Shown: one piece after another, positions 12,954-26,440 of the stretch | Numbering within the stretch: the first letter of the stretch is position 1 | Layout: each line of letters begins with the position of its first letter | Source of the DNA: Onchocerca volvulus | Lineage: Eukaryota > Nematoda > Chromadorea > Rhabditida > Onchocercidae | Assembly (NCBI GenBank): GCA_000499405.2 | Contig: HG738139.1 | Coordinates: 12,884,898-12,948,897 of the forward strand | Direction: 5' to 3' | Length of the DNA stretch: 64,000 nt | Made by a program: the position numbers and the translations under genes | The notes under the pieces: generated by a model | What the model saw: the letters and a program-made list of their open reading frames with translations, nothing else | Told to the model about the DNA's origin: nothing | Database searches by the model: none

Positions 12954-13608
12954 ATGCAATTTTTAGTTGTTTTGCTATTCTCTTGCTTCCTCAGCTCGTA
13001 TTATCATACTTTTTATCAATTAATACATTTTTGTAAGTTATTTTTTTTCATACTGAATCGTTCATCTTGGAGTTCCCTCTTTTCGAGACGATTAAGAATC
13101 TTTCTGCTAAACAGATGAGAAAAAAAAAAAAGAAAAAATGATATTCAGGATATTCTCTATCCATTGCAAGAATTATTGATTAGCCGGAAAAAAAAAATTT
13201 TTTTTTTTTCAGGTTTTGCTCAATATGACAGAATTGGGAGTGCATATGACAAAAATCGTGACGCAAAATTTTACAACAAATCAGGTTTGATATCTCCTAG
13301 TGCCCGGATACCTTTATATTACAATTCTACCGAAAATGATTAATTTCAGGTACAAAGTATCCGGAACGCATAGGACTTCAGAATTGTGAGGGAGCGGACG
13401 GAAAGAAAAGTAAGTAATGAATTATCTTTAACGGTAGGTGAGAGAATAATTTAACCTCAAATCTCGCTACAGTATTAAATATTAAAATACACAAACAATT
13501 TGATTTCTGAGGAATTTCCGGATTTCAGGACTTTGCACAACGCCGTCCCCAAACAACCATAGTTCTTCTAATGATAAAACAAAGCTGCTCAACAACACTA
13601 ACGGGTGA
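12954..13608 (+). CDS. Small secreted protein, 96 aa, unknown family
   Basis: Four exons, 12954-13032, 13213-13284, 13350-13409 and 13529-13608, join in phase 1 at every junction. All introns have GT donors and TTTTCAG or TTTCAG acceptors. Residues 1-15, MQFLVVLLFSCFLSS, form a classical hydrophobic signal peptide, followed by an aromatic stretch to about residue 26. The predicted mature chain is polar and basic, with the motifs YDRIGSAYDKNRD and KYPERIGLQNCEG, and ends in a Ser/Asn-rich tail (PSPNNHSSSNDKTK). There are only three cysteines after the signal region (positions 27, 63 and 73), so it is not a typical disulfide-rich toxin or defensin. It is tail to tail with ula-1, stop codons about 380 bp apart; an AATAAA lies at 13745-13750. 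I do not recognise the family. Secretion is inferred from the leader. Confidence 0.72.
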
Positions 13609-13989
13609 AATCTTTCCGGTTTTACTGAAAATGATTAAAAAGTTGCTCTTTTAAGCATTTATAAAATGAATTGATATTTATTATAAATTAAGAAAAAGAT
13701 TACACAAATGAACAAATCGGAACAAAATAATGACATGGTATTGTAATAAAATTAATTTTTACGAAAAATGTTTGAAAAATCAAAAAATATGGACAAAACT
13801 TCATACATGCATCATATTCAAAAACTACCTGTTAGAAAAACATCAGAATGCATTAAATATTTTTTTAATAAGATGGTTAAGTGATAAAGATTTTGTCTGC
13901 AAAAAAAATGAGGTAAAATAATATCGATTTCTTGGTAACCATAAATATCGCTGATTATCTTTCTATTCATAAATTCTAGTCCATGTACA

Positions 13990-16900
13990 TCAAAGTCGGT
14001 ATGTTTGAGCATGCTGTGTATGGCCATCAAAAATAAGTGTATTATCTAAGGATATGTACTGATGTGTAATTAATTTTATCACTTCTTGTGCAGCGATACC
14101 ACCAATCAGCGAAGCGATAACATGTAGTTCAGAAGCACCGTAACGACACATTTCATCGATAGCTATCTGCGGGATTTTTCCCAGCATTTCGCGTCTATCC
14201 TCTAACTATAAAAAAAGCTCAGAAAATTGAGAGTCAAAAATATAGAGAATTGGATATGATGAGATTTCAGAGTTTTAAATCCAATAATTAGTGTGCGTCA
14301 CCTATTAGTATGAAAGATCTATTTAATAATAAAGTTAAGAAACATTTCCTGAGAGAAGGAAAACGAAAATGAAATTATAGTGAATGAAACTAAAATGTAA
14401 TTAGTGGATGTGACAATTATTTCTTGTAGAACTATAAAAAAAATTCATTTGGCACTACAACTATATCTGTAACTTTTATAATAATTTTATAATTATATAA
14501 TTTCGACTTCTTCGTCCTTTTGCTAAAAATAGTTCATATCATTTTGATATCATACTCACCTCAGAAAGCAATACAAAACCTATGATGTATAATTTTTTTT
14601 GGTTTGTTTTTGTTATTTAATATGAATATTTTTTGTGGAATGACTTTTGGTAATGATTTGAAGCAGAGTATTATACAAGAAAGAAACTAATCAATACTCT
14701 GAAATTTATGTAAATATCAAAATTTGAAGCAAGCTAGAGAGTGTTACCAAATACATTTTTCACTGGATGGGTACTTAACATAATTCCGTACTTAAATCTA
14801 AACTAATCTACTTAGTCATCTAATCCCTTGCCAAACATAAACATTTCATAGAGTGCTGTTTTTGGAGAAAAAAAGAGAAAGATTTCACTTAATGAATCGA
14901 GAGTTTAATAAGAACTTACTTCAATCTCCGTGATCAAATCAACTACTCTTGCTTTAAGATCATAAGCATCTATAGTGCATGGCACACCATTTGTTCCTGG
15001 GAAACGCGACTTTTCGGAATGAAATCTTAAGTTTATATTATTATGCTTGTTAGCCAAAAGTAATACGATCAAAAATCAAAAGTTCTGAATGTAACAAATT
15101 TGGTGAAAAACTCCCGACAAATTTATGAAAAATCAATAGTTTTAAAGTTCATGAGTCCCCAAGTGACATAAGAAACATATATAGAAATGATGAATTATGT
15201 GTGGAAAATGTTTATTAACCTATCGATAGCTCGCAATAAAATATACCACACTGCTGGTGATATTTCAGGAACACCTGTTACAGAATTAGGTTCAAAATCG
15301 GCATTTCGTATGTCATTGAACACTTCCTGAAGATTTTATAAAATCAATCCTTAATTTGCGCAAAGTCGTCACATAATTGCATGCGTTAAATGTTACTTAT
15401 AAATCTTCAATTAACGCAATGAAAGTCATGCATGAGTTGATGTGCAGCTCATATAAAAATACGGAAAAATTCTGATTTTTTATATTGTTGTATATAAAGA
15501 TTTACAATATATTATTCCAGTTTCATAGTCAAACCTCTAATGATGACTTCATTTCTTGAGCAATGGTCGTTCCGTGTTGTACCCGTAGGAAAGCAGCCTT
15601 TTTACAGAAATATTCGCAGTCGTGAAATTTAATAATATCAATCGGTACTCCTCGTTCCATGAGAAATGCTTGAAGATAATTCATCACCTATAAGCTCAAT
15701 CACAATAAATCAAATATCATTATCTGAAATTATTTTGACACTCTTTATCTTAAACTTCAAGCATTCTGATTATAAATCTCTTAATTTTAGTTGTCAATAT
15801 TTTCTAGTGCTACTTTATATTGTCTTCGTTTTTTAGTGCAAACTAAAAATTAAATTTGATTGTGTACAGCAAGGCCTTCTTTCGAAATTTGCATTGAGAG
15901 TTTTTTCAAGCGACACACAAGTCAGAAATTCCAGAACTGAACCTACAACAGTGCATCGATGCAGACGGAAAGTTTCAATTCTCAAAGTTGCTTCGAACAA
16001 AAACTCAAACCTCCTTCGCATCCTGTTTCGCCCTATCTCGAAATTTCGCCGCTAAAAGAACATAGCTTTCCGAATCACTGATCATATCAGGCAAACTACC
16101 TCGTACCGGTAAGACTTTATGTTTAATAACAAAACGCCGCAGAGCTGCGGCCAACAACCAAAACCGCGCCAGATCTGGATAAGTTGCTTTCGGATGATCT
16201 AGTAATTCTTTTACCCCCCGCGGTATCTAAAAATAAAAAACGAAAAAATTTGAACAATATTTAGCATTTTAGATCACTATTAGTAAAAAATAATTATTTC
16301 GTATATCATTTTATCATTAATACCTACTGCTGTTTTTTTTAGCGAACCAATTATTGCGGCGCGACCTTCGATAAAGTTTTCTTCTTGATCGGATCCATTT
16401 TCGGGATGCGGCATTCGTAGTGACATAAAAATCTAAACAGAAGTGCATCATGAAAACTTTACTCCTATAAATCTCGGAAAAAAATAAGTCACTAATATTA
16501 TGTATAACCTAATCCTGATTAGGAAGACAGTCCAAAATTTAAGTACCCACCATTTCAAACGTTTTCCTTTTTTCATAATTATCGGGAAAATCATCTTGGC
16601 CGTACTTCTCTCGCCATAATGCAAGTGCTTTTAGAAATAAAATCAAATATGGTGTGTGGGAATGAGCATCATAATGCATCTGGTTCAAATCTGTCGACTC
16701 CACCAATTCAGTTAATGTCGGGAACGGACAGTCAAGCCTGAATACCATTAAATGACTAGCAGCGCCACCTGAAGATGCCATACTTGCAACCATGCCTCAA
16801 GACTTGGGACACAGTTAGCCCCGTCTAAATCAACTATTTGCATCGACTATTTGGATTGATTTTTATCAGTTAAAGGTCAATTTGGGAATTCGCGAAACAC

Positions 16901-18146
16901 ATGTAAACATTTTGATTTTCAGCAGACGATTTCCATAAAGTTCAATCTAAAAAAATCAAATAAAATCAAAAAAATTTATCTTCTATAAATATCAAAAACT
17001 GACGTTACCTTAAATCGGGTGTCATATTCTCCTCATGTGTATCAATAATCGTATGTTCTTGAACAGAAACTCGTATAAATCCGATAAGACCGTATGCTCT
17101 ATAATAATAATTTTGGAACATTATTTGAATTAATGCTTTCTTAGATCCAAACGAATCAAAAATTCTGAAAACAAATAAAATTTTAGAAACCATGAATCTG
17201 TAACCTTAAAATCCAGCGAAATATTTAAAATTCATAGTTTAATTTTAAATTTAAATTAATGGTTTTGATATTCTTTCTTTTGATTTTATGTTTTTTTTTG
17301 CTTGACTCAGCAGAACTAAGTTTGATTAAATTGAAGATCGTTATATTTATTGGTATTTCTTTTTCTGGCGTTATGTAATCATATATAACTTACACATGCG
17401 CTTAGTCTGAGCTATTATTACAGTAAAGTCTTACCTTGCGTGAACAAAAGGTATATTTTTCTCAAATAAAAAGTCATTTATTTGTGCAGCAACTTCAATA
17501 CTCAAATTGCATCCAACAACAACAGTAAACTGCCTTAGAAAATCCATGTCTTTGGTAATGATATCTTCAGGACTCCCTAAATCGAAGCCTCCTTCCACTG
17601 ATGGATTTAGCTCCTGGAAGATATCGAATAAAAGGACTCATTCCATTAGTATTCTAAAAATTTAAACTCCTCATTTTATAAATTTAAAACTGATACTAAT
17701 GTCATTGGAGTTAATATTTCATATTTCAGAATAAAAGAAATCAAACTTTGCGTTTCATTTTATAATCTCTAATAAAAAAGTCAAAATTCCTTAAAAATGT
17801 TTTGAGATCCAAAGATAATTCATTTTGTATCATTACTGGAGAATACTTGAATAATTTAAAAGTTCCAAGCTGACGTATATACCATAAGCAATCGTAGTGC
17901 AACTTTTGCTCTCGGTTGACCAATTTCATCGTCAATGAAAAAATTATTGCCTAAATCCGGTTTGCATATAATGGCAGAATCGACGATATACACCGATTTG
18001 ATACCAGCCAATACCAGACTTTTGATAATTTCGCATCCCAAAGCAGATGCACCCAGTACGCAGACACTAGCATGCTCAATACAAGACTGACCCTCATCGC
18101 CCCAGAGACGAATTTGACGATCATATCGTGGATCGTCTTGCATCAT
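13990..18146 (-). CDS. ula-1: NEDD8-activating enzyme E1 regulatory subunit (ULA-1 / APP-BP1)
   Basis: Ten exons, in transcript order 17883-18146, 17435-17613, 17009-17098, 16551-16737, 16328-16432, 16011-16226, 15535-15687, 15220-15326, 14920-15025 and 13990-14205. They total 1623 bases, encoding 540 aa, close to the length of human NAE1 (534). All junctions keep phase. Residues 8-20 (YDRQIRLWGDEGQ) are the E1 N-terminal signature, and GNNFF at 66-70 and the degenerate nucleotide loop LGASALG mark the inactive adenylation half. Later family blocks include TVVVGC, YGLIGFIRV, HSHTP, LPVRGSLPDMI, AFLRV and the C-terminal IGGIAAQEVIKLIT. ULA-1 pairs with the catalytic subunit (RFL-1/UBA3) to adenylate NEDD8 and charge its E2, which switches on cullin ubiquitin ligases. 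An in-frame TAA precedes the ATG at 18146. No catalytic cysteine domain is expected in this subunit. Confidence 0.97.
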
Positions 18147-18198
18147 TCTTCTTCGAGTCTGTTATCTCGAAACTGCTGTCTTGTTTGAGCAAAGAGTA

Positions 18199-18201
18199 CT
18201 G
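18199..18201 (-). promoter_or_regulatory. Probable splice acceptor before ula-1 start (SL1 trans-splice or 5' UTR intron)
   Basis: On the minus strand the sequence TTTAATCTTTTTCAG ends 52 bases upstream of the ula-1 ATG. It fits the nematode TTTTCAG acceptor consensus. No unambiguous upstream exon was found, so trans-splicing of a spliced leader is the simpler reading. A possible noncoding exon at about 18806-18840 is the alternative. Confidence 0.5.
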
Positions 18202-20354
18202 AAAAAGATTAAACACAAACTTCATTCCAGAATGAAAAATTCAACGGAATAAATTACGTTTGTATAAAAGTAATGCATCATTACAAATAAAACCAGATCC
18301 ATTGAGATAGAAGAGATAGAAATATGATACAAAGAGCCTTATGAAGATAAACACAACTGTTCAATAATCTGTGCATTATTATGCATGAATATTTGTGATG
18401 AATTAGAGAAAAATTATCCGCTCAATCTATGAATTCTAAAATCCCTAAAAGAATTTGCAAACATCGAACATAATTTACAAAAATTTAAATTTGCCAAGAA
18501 ATAAAGCAATACATTCTCTAATGCTTCCTCTACCACATCATTCATAAATTTATTTTATCACTATTTTTCTAATCTTCCAGATAATATGTCACCATTTTTC
18601 CTAGCAAAGTCTTCTCAATCATCATGCTATATCTCATCAGCTGTCATTTTTTTTTTCGATGATTGTATCAAACTACGGAAAATGATTATTTCCAGATTCT
18701 CACATCTGTCTAACACTAAACAATGTTCAGAATTCGATTACTTCACCAACTATCATCTTCTCGCTAACTCCCGATAAACTGTCCTGTGCAAATAAACCCC
18801 TCTGAGATCTCACCGCGAACCAACCCCGCCGTCCATCCCAGTCAACTCCTGAAGTCATTGAACTACCAGAAGAAGAAGAAAAAGAAGGAAAAAAAAAAAA
18901 AAAAAAAAACAGAATAGTCGCATACTCGTTGCATGCTACTACGTAATTTGAGTGAAATGGATCGGTGAAAGCTAATTCGGGTTTCGGGAGTTCGGAACGG
19001 AAGAGAGGCGTGGGGTCACTTATGGTTGTTGAAAAGGTTACGCATTATGTCACTGTATGGTACCAATATATTATGAGTCAGTTGAATTGTTGAAAAGAAA
19101 AAAAAAGGAAATTAGGCCGCGATATTTGGTGATTATTTTTATTTCCAGGACGGTTTTTTTGATACGTTTCAAGATCCACAGTATAGTGAATTCAGGATCT
19201 TCTTAGGAACATGAACTTAATTTCTACAACCGCTTTCCCGTCGTCTTACTGCATATTATAGTGTAAAACGCTTGCAACATAAAGAAAACCTATTGATCAA
19301 TATAATTGCTTGTAACATAAACAAAGAATCATTGTTCCGTCAATCAATAAAGTGTCAAAAAGTAACAGAAAATATTGAATAAAGAATGCATGAACGCAAT
19401 AATGCAAATTGAAAATGAAAAAAAAATTATTTTCGAGGAATACAGAAAGTAGATGATGATTCATCATGAACTAATCAATATTCAATTCATACCGGGAAAT
19501 GCGGATTCGTTCTCATTAATGCCTTATTCTTTTTTTTTTTTTTTTTTTTTTATAGAATATTTAATAAACATACCATCAAAAAATATTGGAAAATTTTCTG
19601 AATAAGCCTGAGAATTCTGGTAAAACATTTGACTAAGAAAATGTTATTCAAAATTTTATTTTCACAAACATTATGCATAATTTTATTTTACATATACCTC
19701 ACTTTTTTTTCTACAGCCTGAATCATCAATTTTGACTCTTTTTTATTCAATAAAAAACTTAAAATTTCATTTTTTTTTAATGAACTATTTTTTTTTTCTG
19801 TATTTTACGCTTTTATCGATAAAAAAATTTACAGAAAAAGTAATATGCTAAAAAAAAAAATCCAAATTTTCTCGTCCCTTTGTTTATTAAAAAACAAGAA
19901 AAATAAAACTTGTTAAGATAAACTTCTACGTGTATTTTATTTCTATAGCAAAATCTTTGCAAATCATACATTCGATTGTTACTTACATCATATGCGAAGT
20001 GTATGTTTGAATCACAAAAATATTGTTAACAAAGAAGAAAATAAAATTAGCTTTAAAATTCTTCCTAGATTACAATTAACTGAAAATACGTAAATATCGA
20101 CTACATAATTTGTCATCCTCAACTTATTTTGTTTGTTAAAAAGTAAGTGCTAGAAGAAGTGAGGAAAAGAAGAAAGCAGAATAGATAAGAGATGAGAAAG
20201 TTTGCAAAAAAGTGAATATTGACGGCTAAAAAGGAAGGAAGATGGATTTGCAGATCGATTTCTGAAAATTGCCTTATTTGAAAGGAATTGCGTAAATGTC
20301 TCCAGTACTAAATAAGGTGAGAAATCTTTGATTATATCGAAATAAAGATAGAAT

Positions 20355-20404
<50 letters not shown>

Positions 20405-21297
20405 CGCGCAATTCTCGTCAGCTATTTTTATTTATTTCAAGAAAAGCGGTGATATTTTCAAAAAAAAAAAAAAAAAAAAAGGACTTTTTGATGGATTATT
20501 GTAATGTTTCATAAAGTTTGTTTACTTCCTTCTGAAAGTAAAAATTTGAATTTAGCATTTTTCTATTTTTTAAATATTACTTTGTTAGCTGAAAAACGAC
20601 AAGAAAGTTAATATTTGTCCGGATCATTTAAAATTATAACTAAGATTTTTTCCAAATATCATTTTTATATTGAAATCAGGAAGATGTTGTTGATATAATT
20701 AGGCTGTTGAGAAGCTTTTTGAAAATTATTATGCTGGTAATGAAAATTATTATTATTATGCTGGAATTTTGACTTATGAAAATTTTCCAGAATTGATTGA
20801 AATTTGAACATTATGATTTTCTAACCACAATTATCTAATATTCGATGCAGTCCATCGCCTGGATGACGAACAATTATCTTTTGATTCTAATACAGGTGAC
20901 ATTATATAGTTCTCTTTATCTTAAAAATTTAAACGAATTTTTTAAAATAGTCTATGAAAAAAGACTTTAATTAGTCCCTAATTAGACTTTAATTAGTACG
21001 TTCTTTTCAACTTTACAGAACATCCTTAGCACAATAGAGAGTGTAGCATTATTCAAGATTATTTTTCGTTTAAAATGTGAAACTTGACATTTTATCGTAG
21101 AAAATTTTTCAATTTACTAAATAATTTTTTTATATTCAAAATTGATTAAATAAAATCATAACAAAAACTATTTATTTCCTGGTTTTTAAGATCTGATAAA
21201 ATCGATTCGTTGTATTTTTAGATAATTTTGTTATATGTATGTAAAATTATCAATTTTCGATAGATCGAGAAATAGATATTCGATCGCTTCAACGTGT
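18202..21297. other. Divergent intergenic region between ula-1 and the ligand-gated channel
   Basis: About 3.1 kb that should carry both promoters. The part nearest ula-1 (18780-19080) is clearly richer in G+C, with blocks such as CCAACCCCGCCGTCC and GAGGCGTGGGGTCAC. The remainder is A/T-rich with long T and A runs and a (CT)n tract. No open frame here links in phase to either neighbour. Confidence 0.55.
20354..20402. repeat. (CT)n microsatellite
   Basis: About 22 consecutive CT dinucleotides, about 900 bp upstream of the first coding exon of the ion-channel gene. Polypyrimidine/polypurine tracts of this kind can adopt non-B DNA and often lie in promoters, but no role is shown here. Confidence 0.95.
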
Positions 21298-24200
21298 ATG
21301 ACGTTACTACTATTACTGTATACGTATATAATTATCAGTGGACAGGAAATTCAAACACAATACAGTAAATACGGAATTCCATTCAACCAGACGTAAACTC
21401 TCATTTTATTGTCCGGTTTTTTTTTCTTTTGATCTTGTTATCAAACGTTTGATTCACGTTATCAGCGTTTTCTTAATATAAATAACATCAAAAAAAAAAA
21501 TTAACGAAATAACTGTTGAATCATTTTACTCAATCTATTGCACTTACATAGTTCAACTAAATTACATTGCAAAACCCTCACATGATTTAAATTCAATTTT
21601 CAAACAAAACTTTCTAAAAGTTATTATATATTTCTTTTCTAAATTTATTTTCAGAAATAGGTTCAGTAATGCTTTCAATACATAATTTCATAGATAATAT
21701 AATACGATATAATTTTCAAATATGTTCGAAGAAATGCTTAATATATTATTCATGAAAATAAGGATAATTATGTGGAACTTAACTCTGGTGCTATAGTTTA
21801 ATGTAATAAATTTCAGAATTAAATTTTATGCTTTAATTTGAAGTAATTATTTGAAAATTAGATCTTGTGTTTTTTTATCAACAATTTAAATGATCTTATT
21901 GTATAATAAATCGCAGGATCGAAGATAATAATGAAGTTGAAAATAGCGACATTGTGGACAGGCGGCTAATTAAGAAGGACAAAACATGCGCTAATGATGC
22001 AATAATTGTTACCGAACTGTTACGCAATTATGATAAGCATAAAATACCTGGTGGCAATAATGTACAAGTTTCTGTCGAGGTATTTTTTTCATTTACGAAG
22101 GTTTTATTAAAATTGTCACGGAAAATGAATCGCAAAAATTTAGGAATATTTGAAAAATGAAAAGCTAAGTATTTATTCTATTTTTTTTTTAACTCATAAA
22201 AATTTTCTTAGCTCAAATATTAATGAAATCTTGAATGTTTCCTCAGATATGGGTGCAGGAAATTTCAAAAATAATCGAAATAACAAGTGAATTTGAATTG
22301 GATATTTATGTAACGGAGAAATGGATCGATCCATCACTAGCCTATGATCATATGAATCCTTGCAAAAAGTTCATTTCTAGAATAATACTATAAATCATTG
22401 AAATCATGAAAAATTATCATTTCTTTAAAAAATATTGTATTCTTTTGCTAATAATATATATTATAAAATATTCTATTATTTTTTCAATCATTTTTCAATT
22501 TGTTTAAGTTTCGAATTCTCAAGACAATAAAATTTAATTGTAATTTTCAAAAATTTTGAATTTTTTTTTTTTGATAATTCTAAAATTATTGATAATTCCA
22601 GGAATATATCGGTAGATGGTGGTAAAATATTGCCACAAATATGGAATCCACATGCATGTTTTGTTAATAGTAAAGATGCTTCAATTCATCGTAGTCCGTT
22701 TAGCAATATTTTCTTGCAAATTTATAGCGATGGTAATGTATGGCATAATTACAGGTTTATTTTCAAAAATAAATAAACGAAAAATAAAATTATGATAATG
22801 TTACTATTTTACTCATAAAAAAAATGAAATAATAAAATTTTAAATTAAAAACCAATATATTCGATTCAAAAAACAAATGTTTGAAAAATTTCGCAAAAAG
22901 TTTGATCCTAAGTCATATTCATCCAAATTGCTTTTGCTACAAAATATTCGATATTTGTAACAAAAATCAAGAAATTTTTTTCTCACTTTTTATGCTAATC
23001 AATTATAACATCTGAGATTATTTCAATATCTAAAATTTTTCAGGATTAAATTAACAGGTCCTTGTATCAATACTTTACGAACATTCCCAATAGATAAACA
23101 ACACTGCATGTTATTTTACGAATCATTCAATCATAATTATGATCAGGTTTCCTTTTCAAAAATAAAATCAATTATTATAATGATTATAATAATTTTAACA
23201 AGTTTTATCAATAATTTATCTCACAAAATCGAGAATAATAATGAAACGTATAATTCGTAAGTTTTGTTATTGAAATTTTTTACAGTTATTATTTCGATAT
23301 TTTTTCTTTTTACTATTGATAAAAAGTAATTTGTTGAAATTATACTTGATAAAAAGAAAAAAATTTTGATTTTCTTTTTATTTTTGTTGTGCTTTATGAT
23401 AAAAGAGATGAATCCATAAACTACTAATTAACTTGTGAGCTTGAAATGAATTGATGAATTAAATTTAATTAAAATGATATTTTATGAAGTTATAAATAAA
23501 AAATTACAGGTAGCGATGGAATGGACGGAAACAGCTCCACCGATAACAATTCTGAAGAAAAATATAACATTACCTGATTATGTACTCATTGATTATACGG
23601 CATCCAGTGTTAGACGGGTAAATTATTTGGAATTCAAGGTCAAAGTTCACATTTAAAATGTTAGATAAGAAGACATGGAAATACTGATAAAATTCGCTGA
23701 TTTCTAATCTTTCCGAGTCCATATTTTTCTTGTTTCTTTTTTTTTTTTTTGTTTTTAAATTTCCATATTTATGCAACTCATATAATTATTATTATTATAA
23801 AGAATGTCAAATCACTAGAAGCAAATGTTTTTCTAGTGAAAAAGACAAAATGGAATTGATAACTGATCAATTTATTCTTTGATTCCTTATCAGTTCATTT
23901 ATTATTTCTTCATGGCTAGAATTTATCTAAAGAAAAAAAAAATCTTTGCAATAACAAAATCAAGGAATTAAATGTCAATTTATTGAAAAGTGCAATTGAA
24001 GGTTTTTAAAAAAAAAAAAAATATCCAAAAAACGGAAAAGATTTATTTATTCGAAAAAATAAATGATGGAGAGTTTTATTTCATTAAAAAAATGAAGCAG
24101 CTCATTTAAAATCAGAGAGTTCCTCAAAAATCAACTGAAAAAAGTGCTAAAAAACTTTCCTTGGCCGAAGAGCATAAGCTGGAGCAAAGGAAAAGAAGAT

Positions 24201-26440
24201 GGCTTAGACCAATTGAAAATATTTTATGCATTTTAAATGACGAGAATCCCTATATCTATAGCTTCTTCAAAATTATCTCTTGTCCTCAAATCTGCTAATC
24301 ATCCTCTTACGATACGGGATTGTTTATTTTAATATTCAATTGAAAAATTTTAATAATGAATTCCAATCTGCTAATCAATTCTCTTGTAATATGGAATTGT
24401 TTATTTTAATATTCAGTTGAAAGATCCTTTTTTTTTTTCAGCTCTATCCGCCAGGAATGTGGAACGAATTAATTGCTACTTTCACATTTCAACGTCTTTA
24501 TGGCTTCTATATATTACAAGTAATAAAATGGATCATTTTATTTTTTATTATTGAAAATTGTAATAATTTTTGATCGAAATTTCAACTATTCCTAGTCTTT
24601 TCTGATATTAAAACTTAGATAAGAGAAATATTTCTTATATTATTTATTTGTTAAAAATCGCAAAAAATTTCATAACTCTCATATTTTTTTCACAAGAAAA
24701 TCAAAATTTTCTGGAATCGAACCTTTAGCTTTGATTTCTGTAATCCCATATTTTAATATTTCAGGTTTATGTACCTGCATATATTTCTGTATTTATATCA
24801 TGGGTAGGTAAATTCATATTTAGCTTTTACTTTAATAAAAACCAAAAATTTTAAGTAAACAAATGTTTCATACTAAAACTGATAAAGATTTCGCGACAAA
24901 GTTTTTTTATCCAATATTTATCAGTAATTGTTCTGATTTTGATAATCTTTTTTTTTTTGATTACTGATATGCAAATTTCATATGTAGCTATTTGGCCATT
25001 CCTGTACCGGTTTGATTAATCCTTCCGTGAGGATCACATTGCAACCTTTGCATATGTCGAAATTCAAAGAATTTAATAAAAATTAATTATTTGTTAAATT
25101 TTAATTGCACTTATTAAAGGATGAGAAATCAATGAATGTATTTGTATTTATTGTAGATTTCATTTTATGTCGGGCCTAATCTTCCTTCGAGAACAATAGT
25201 TGGCGTGAATTCACTTCTTGCTCTCACGTAAGAATCTTCGCTTTCCTCACGAAATCATATGCTAAGAATCTTTGAAAAATATTGAAAACCAAAATTAAAA
25301 CAACAGAAACAATGAGCTTCACGGAAGTGTGCCGTAAAATTGGAATTAATTTTATAACTTTAAATTGAAAATGCATATTCGGCATAGAAAGAGCCATAAT
25401 ATCCATTATTTAAAGTTTTTTTTACTTCATCATTCCATTGTTCTTTTTCCAGGTTTCAATTCGGATCCGTTGTAAGAAATTTGCCTAAAACAAGTGATGT
25501 CAAAGGTAAGGTTTCACTTACGCTAGTTTGGAATATTTAAAATTGAAGAGTTTTTGTTGACCTTTGATCTTTTTGCTAAATATTTTTTTCAGCAATTGAT
25601 GTTTGGATTTTAAGTTCAATGGCTTTTATATTTGCATCATTAATTGAACTTGCTGCGGTTGGATATATGCGACGAAATGGATCAACTATTACAATTAAGT
25701 TTGTTTTTTTTTTATAATTGATAATTTTGATAATTAATATCGGTGTTAAAATGGTTGAAAATACAATTCATTGAGATGCTTTTACGTTAAAAATTAATGA
25801 ATAAACAAAATTTACCATCTGAGATGGAAAGACATTCAAAGTTCCAATTAGGATTATCTGAAAAATCATTTTTTTTTCTTTTCTACTTGCGGAAGATTTT
25901 TGCGATTTTTTAAAACTTTCAGATGTAATTGTTCGATATTTTGCTTAGATTGCCCAATATGGACAGCAAATAAATTAGATAGGGTAAGTTTTAAAGGTAA
26001 ATTTGATTATTTTTAAGTTTTCGATTGTGAAAATTAGATGAATTTTGAATATTTTCAGATATCATCGATTGTCTTTCCAATATTCTTTATTATATTTAAT
26101 ATATGGTACTGGTTTTTCTTCCTTGGGTAAGTATCATTCCTTCTTATTTTTCATTTCAAATTTCTCATTCTTCAATTCAAAGATATTTTCTTTTAAATTG
26201 TTTTTATCCTAATAGATTGATAGTGCATTAAACAGTTGCCTTATTTATAATTTCATATCGTTACTTGAAATATAATTTTAAAAGCCACTGTTTATTTCTA
26301 TAATGTCCATAAAATTTTGGTTAAAAAATCTATTAAAAATTAGTTTTTGTGTTCCTCATTTCAGAAAAATTAAAAATCTACTAATGTACTTTATTAAAAA
26401 GGCATGTATATTGCCATTGATTTGTAAAATTTTGAAATAA
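21298..26440 (+). CDS. Cys-loop ligand-gated ion channel, anion-channel type (431 aa)
   Basis: Fourteen exons: 21298-21392, 21917-22079, 22247-22368, 22602-22754, 23044-23146, 23510-23617, 24442-24519, 24765-24803, 25157-25227, 25453-25505, 25593-25698, 25923-25983, 26059-26126 and 26365-26440; all junctions keep phase. Residues 1-15 are a signal peptide ([15 protein letters not shown]). The extracellular domain has the loop-A/B region [19 protein letters not shown], like the WxPDxFFxNxK of GABA/glycine-type receptors, and a perfect Cys-loop C185-C199 with [10 protein letters not shown]1 (about 269-290), TM2 (296-318), TM3 (330-352) and TM4 (386-407) follow. Before TM2 it has LPSR where anion channels usually have xPAR, so anion selectivity is inferred. 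The TM3-TM4 loop is very short and contains four cysteines. The exon-3 donor is an unusual GTTCAT, and the final exon is uncertain (see findings). Ligand unknown. Confidence 0.9.

Noticed and set aside
15833..16021. 62-codon open frame overlapping ula-1
   Set aside because: It covers mostly intron between the ula-1 exons at 15687 and 16011; the family match and phase support the spliced model instead.
20848..20894. ATG followed by a hydrophobic stretch MTNNYLLILIQ and a GTGACA donor upstream of the ion-channel gene
   Set aside because: It ends in phase 0, whereas the second exon of the channel needs phase 2; the exon at 21298-21392 fits in phase and has a better signal peptide.
24988..25086. 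Longer reading of the 24988 segment as an alternative TM1-TM2 exon, continuing past 25026
   Set aside because: The continuation has no donor before its stop and does not resemble TM2; only the 39-nt version is kept as a finding.
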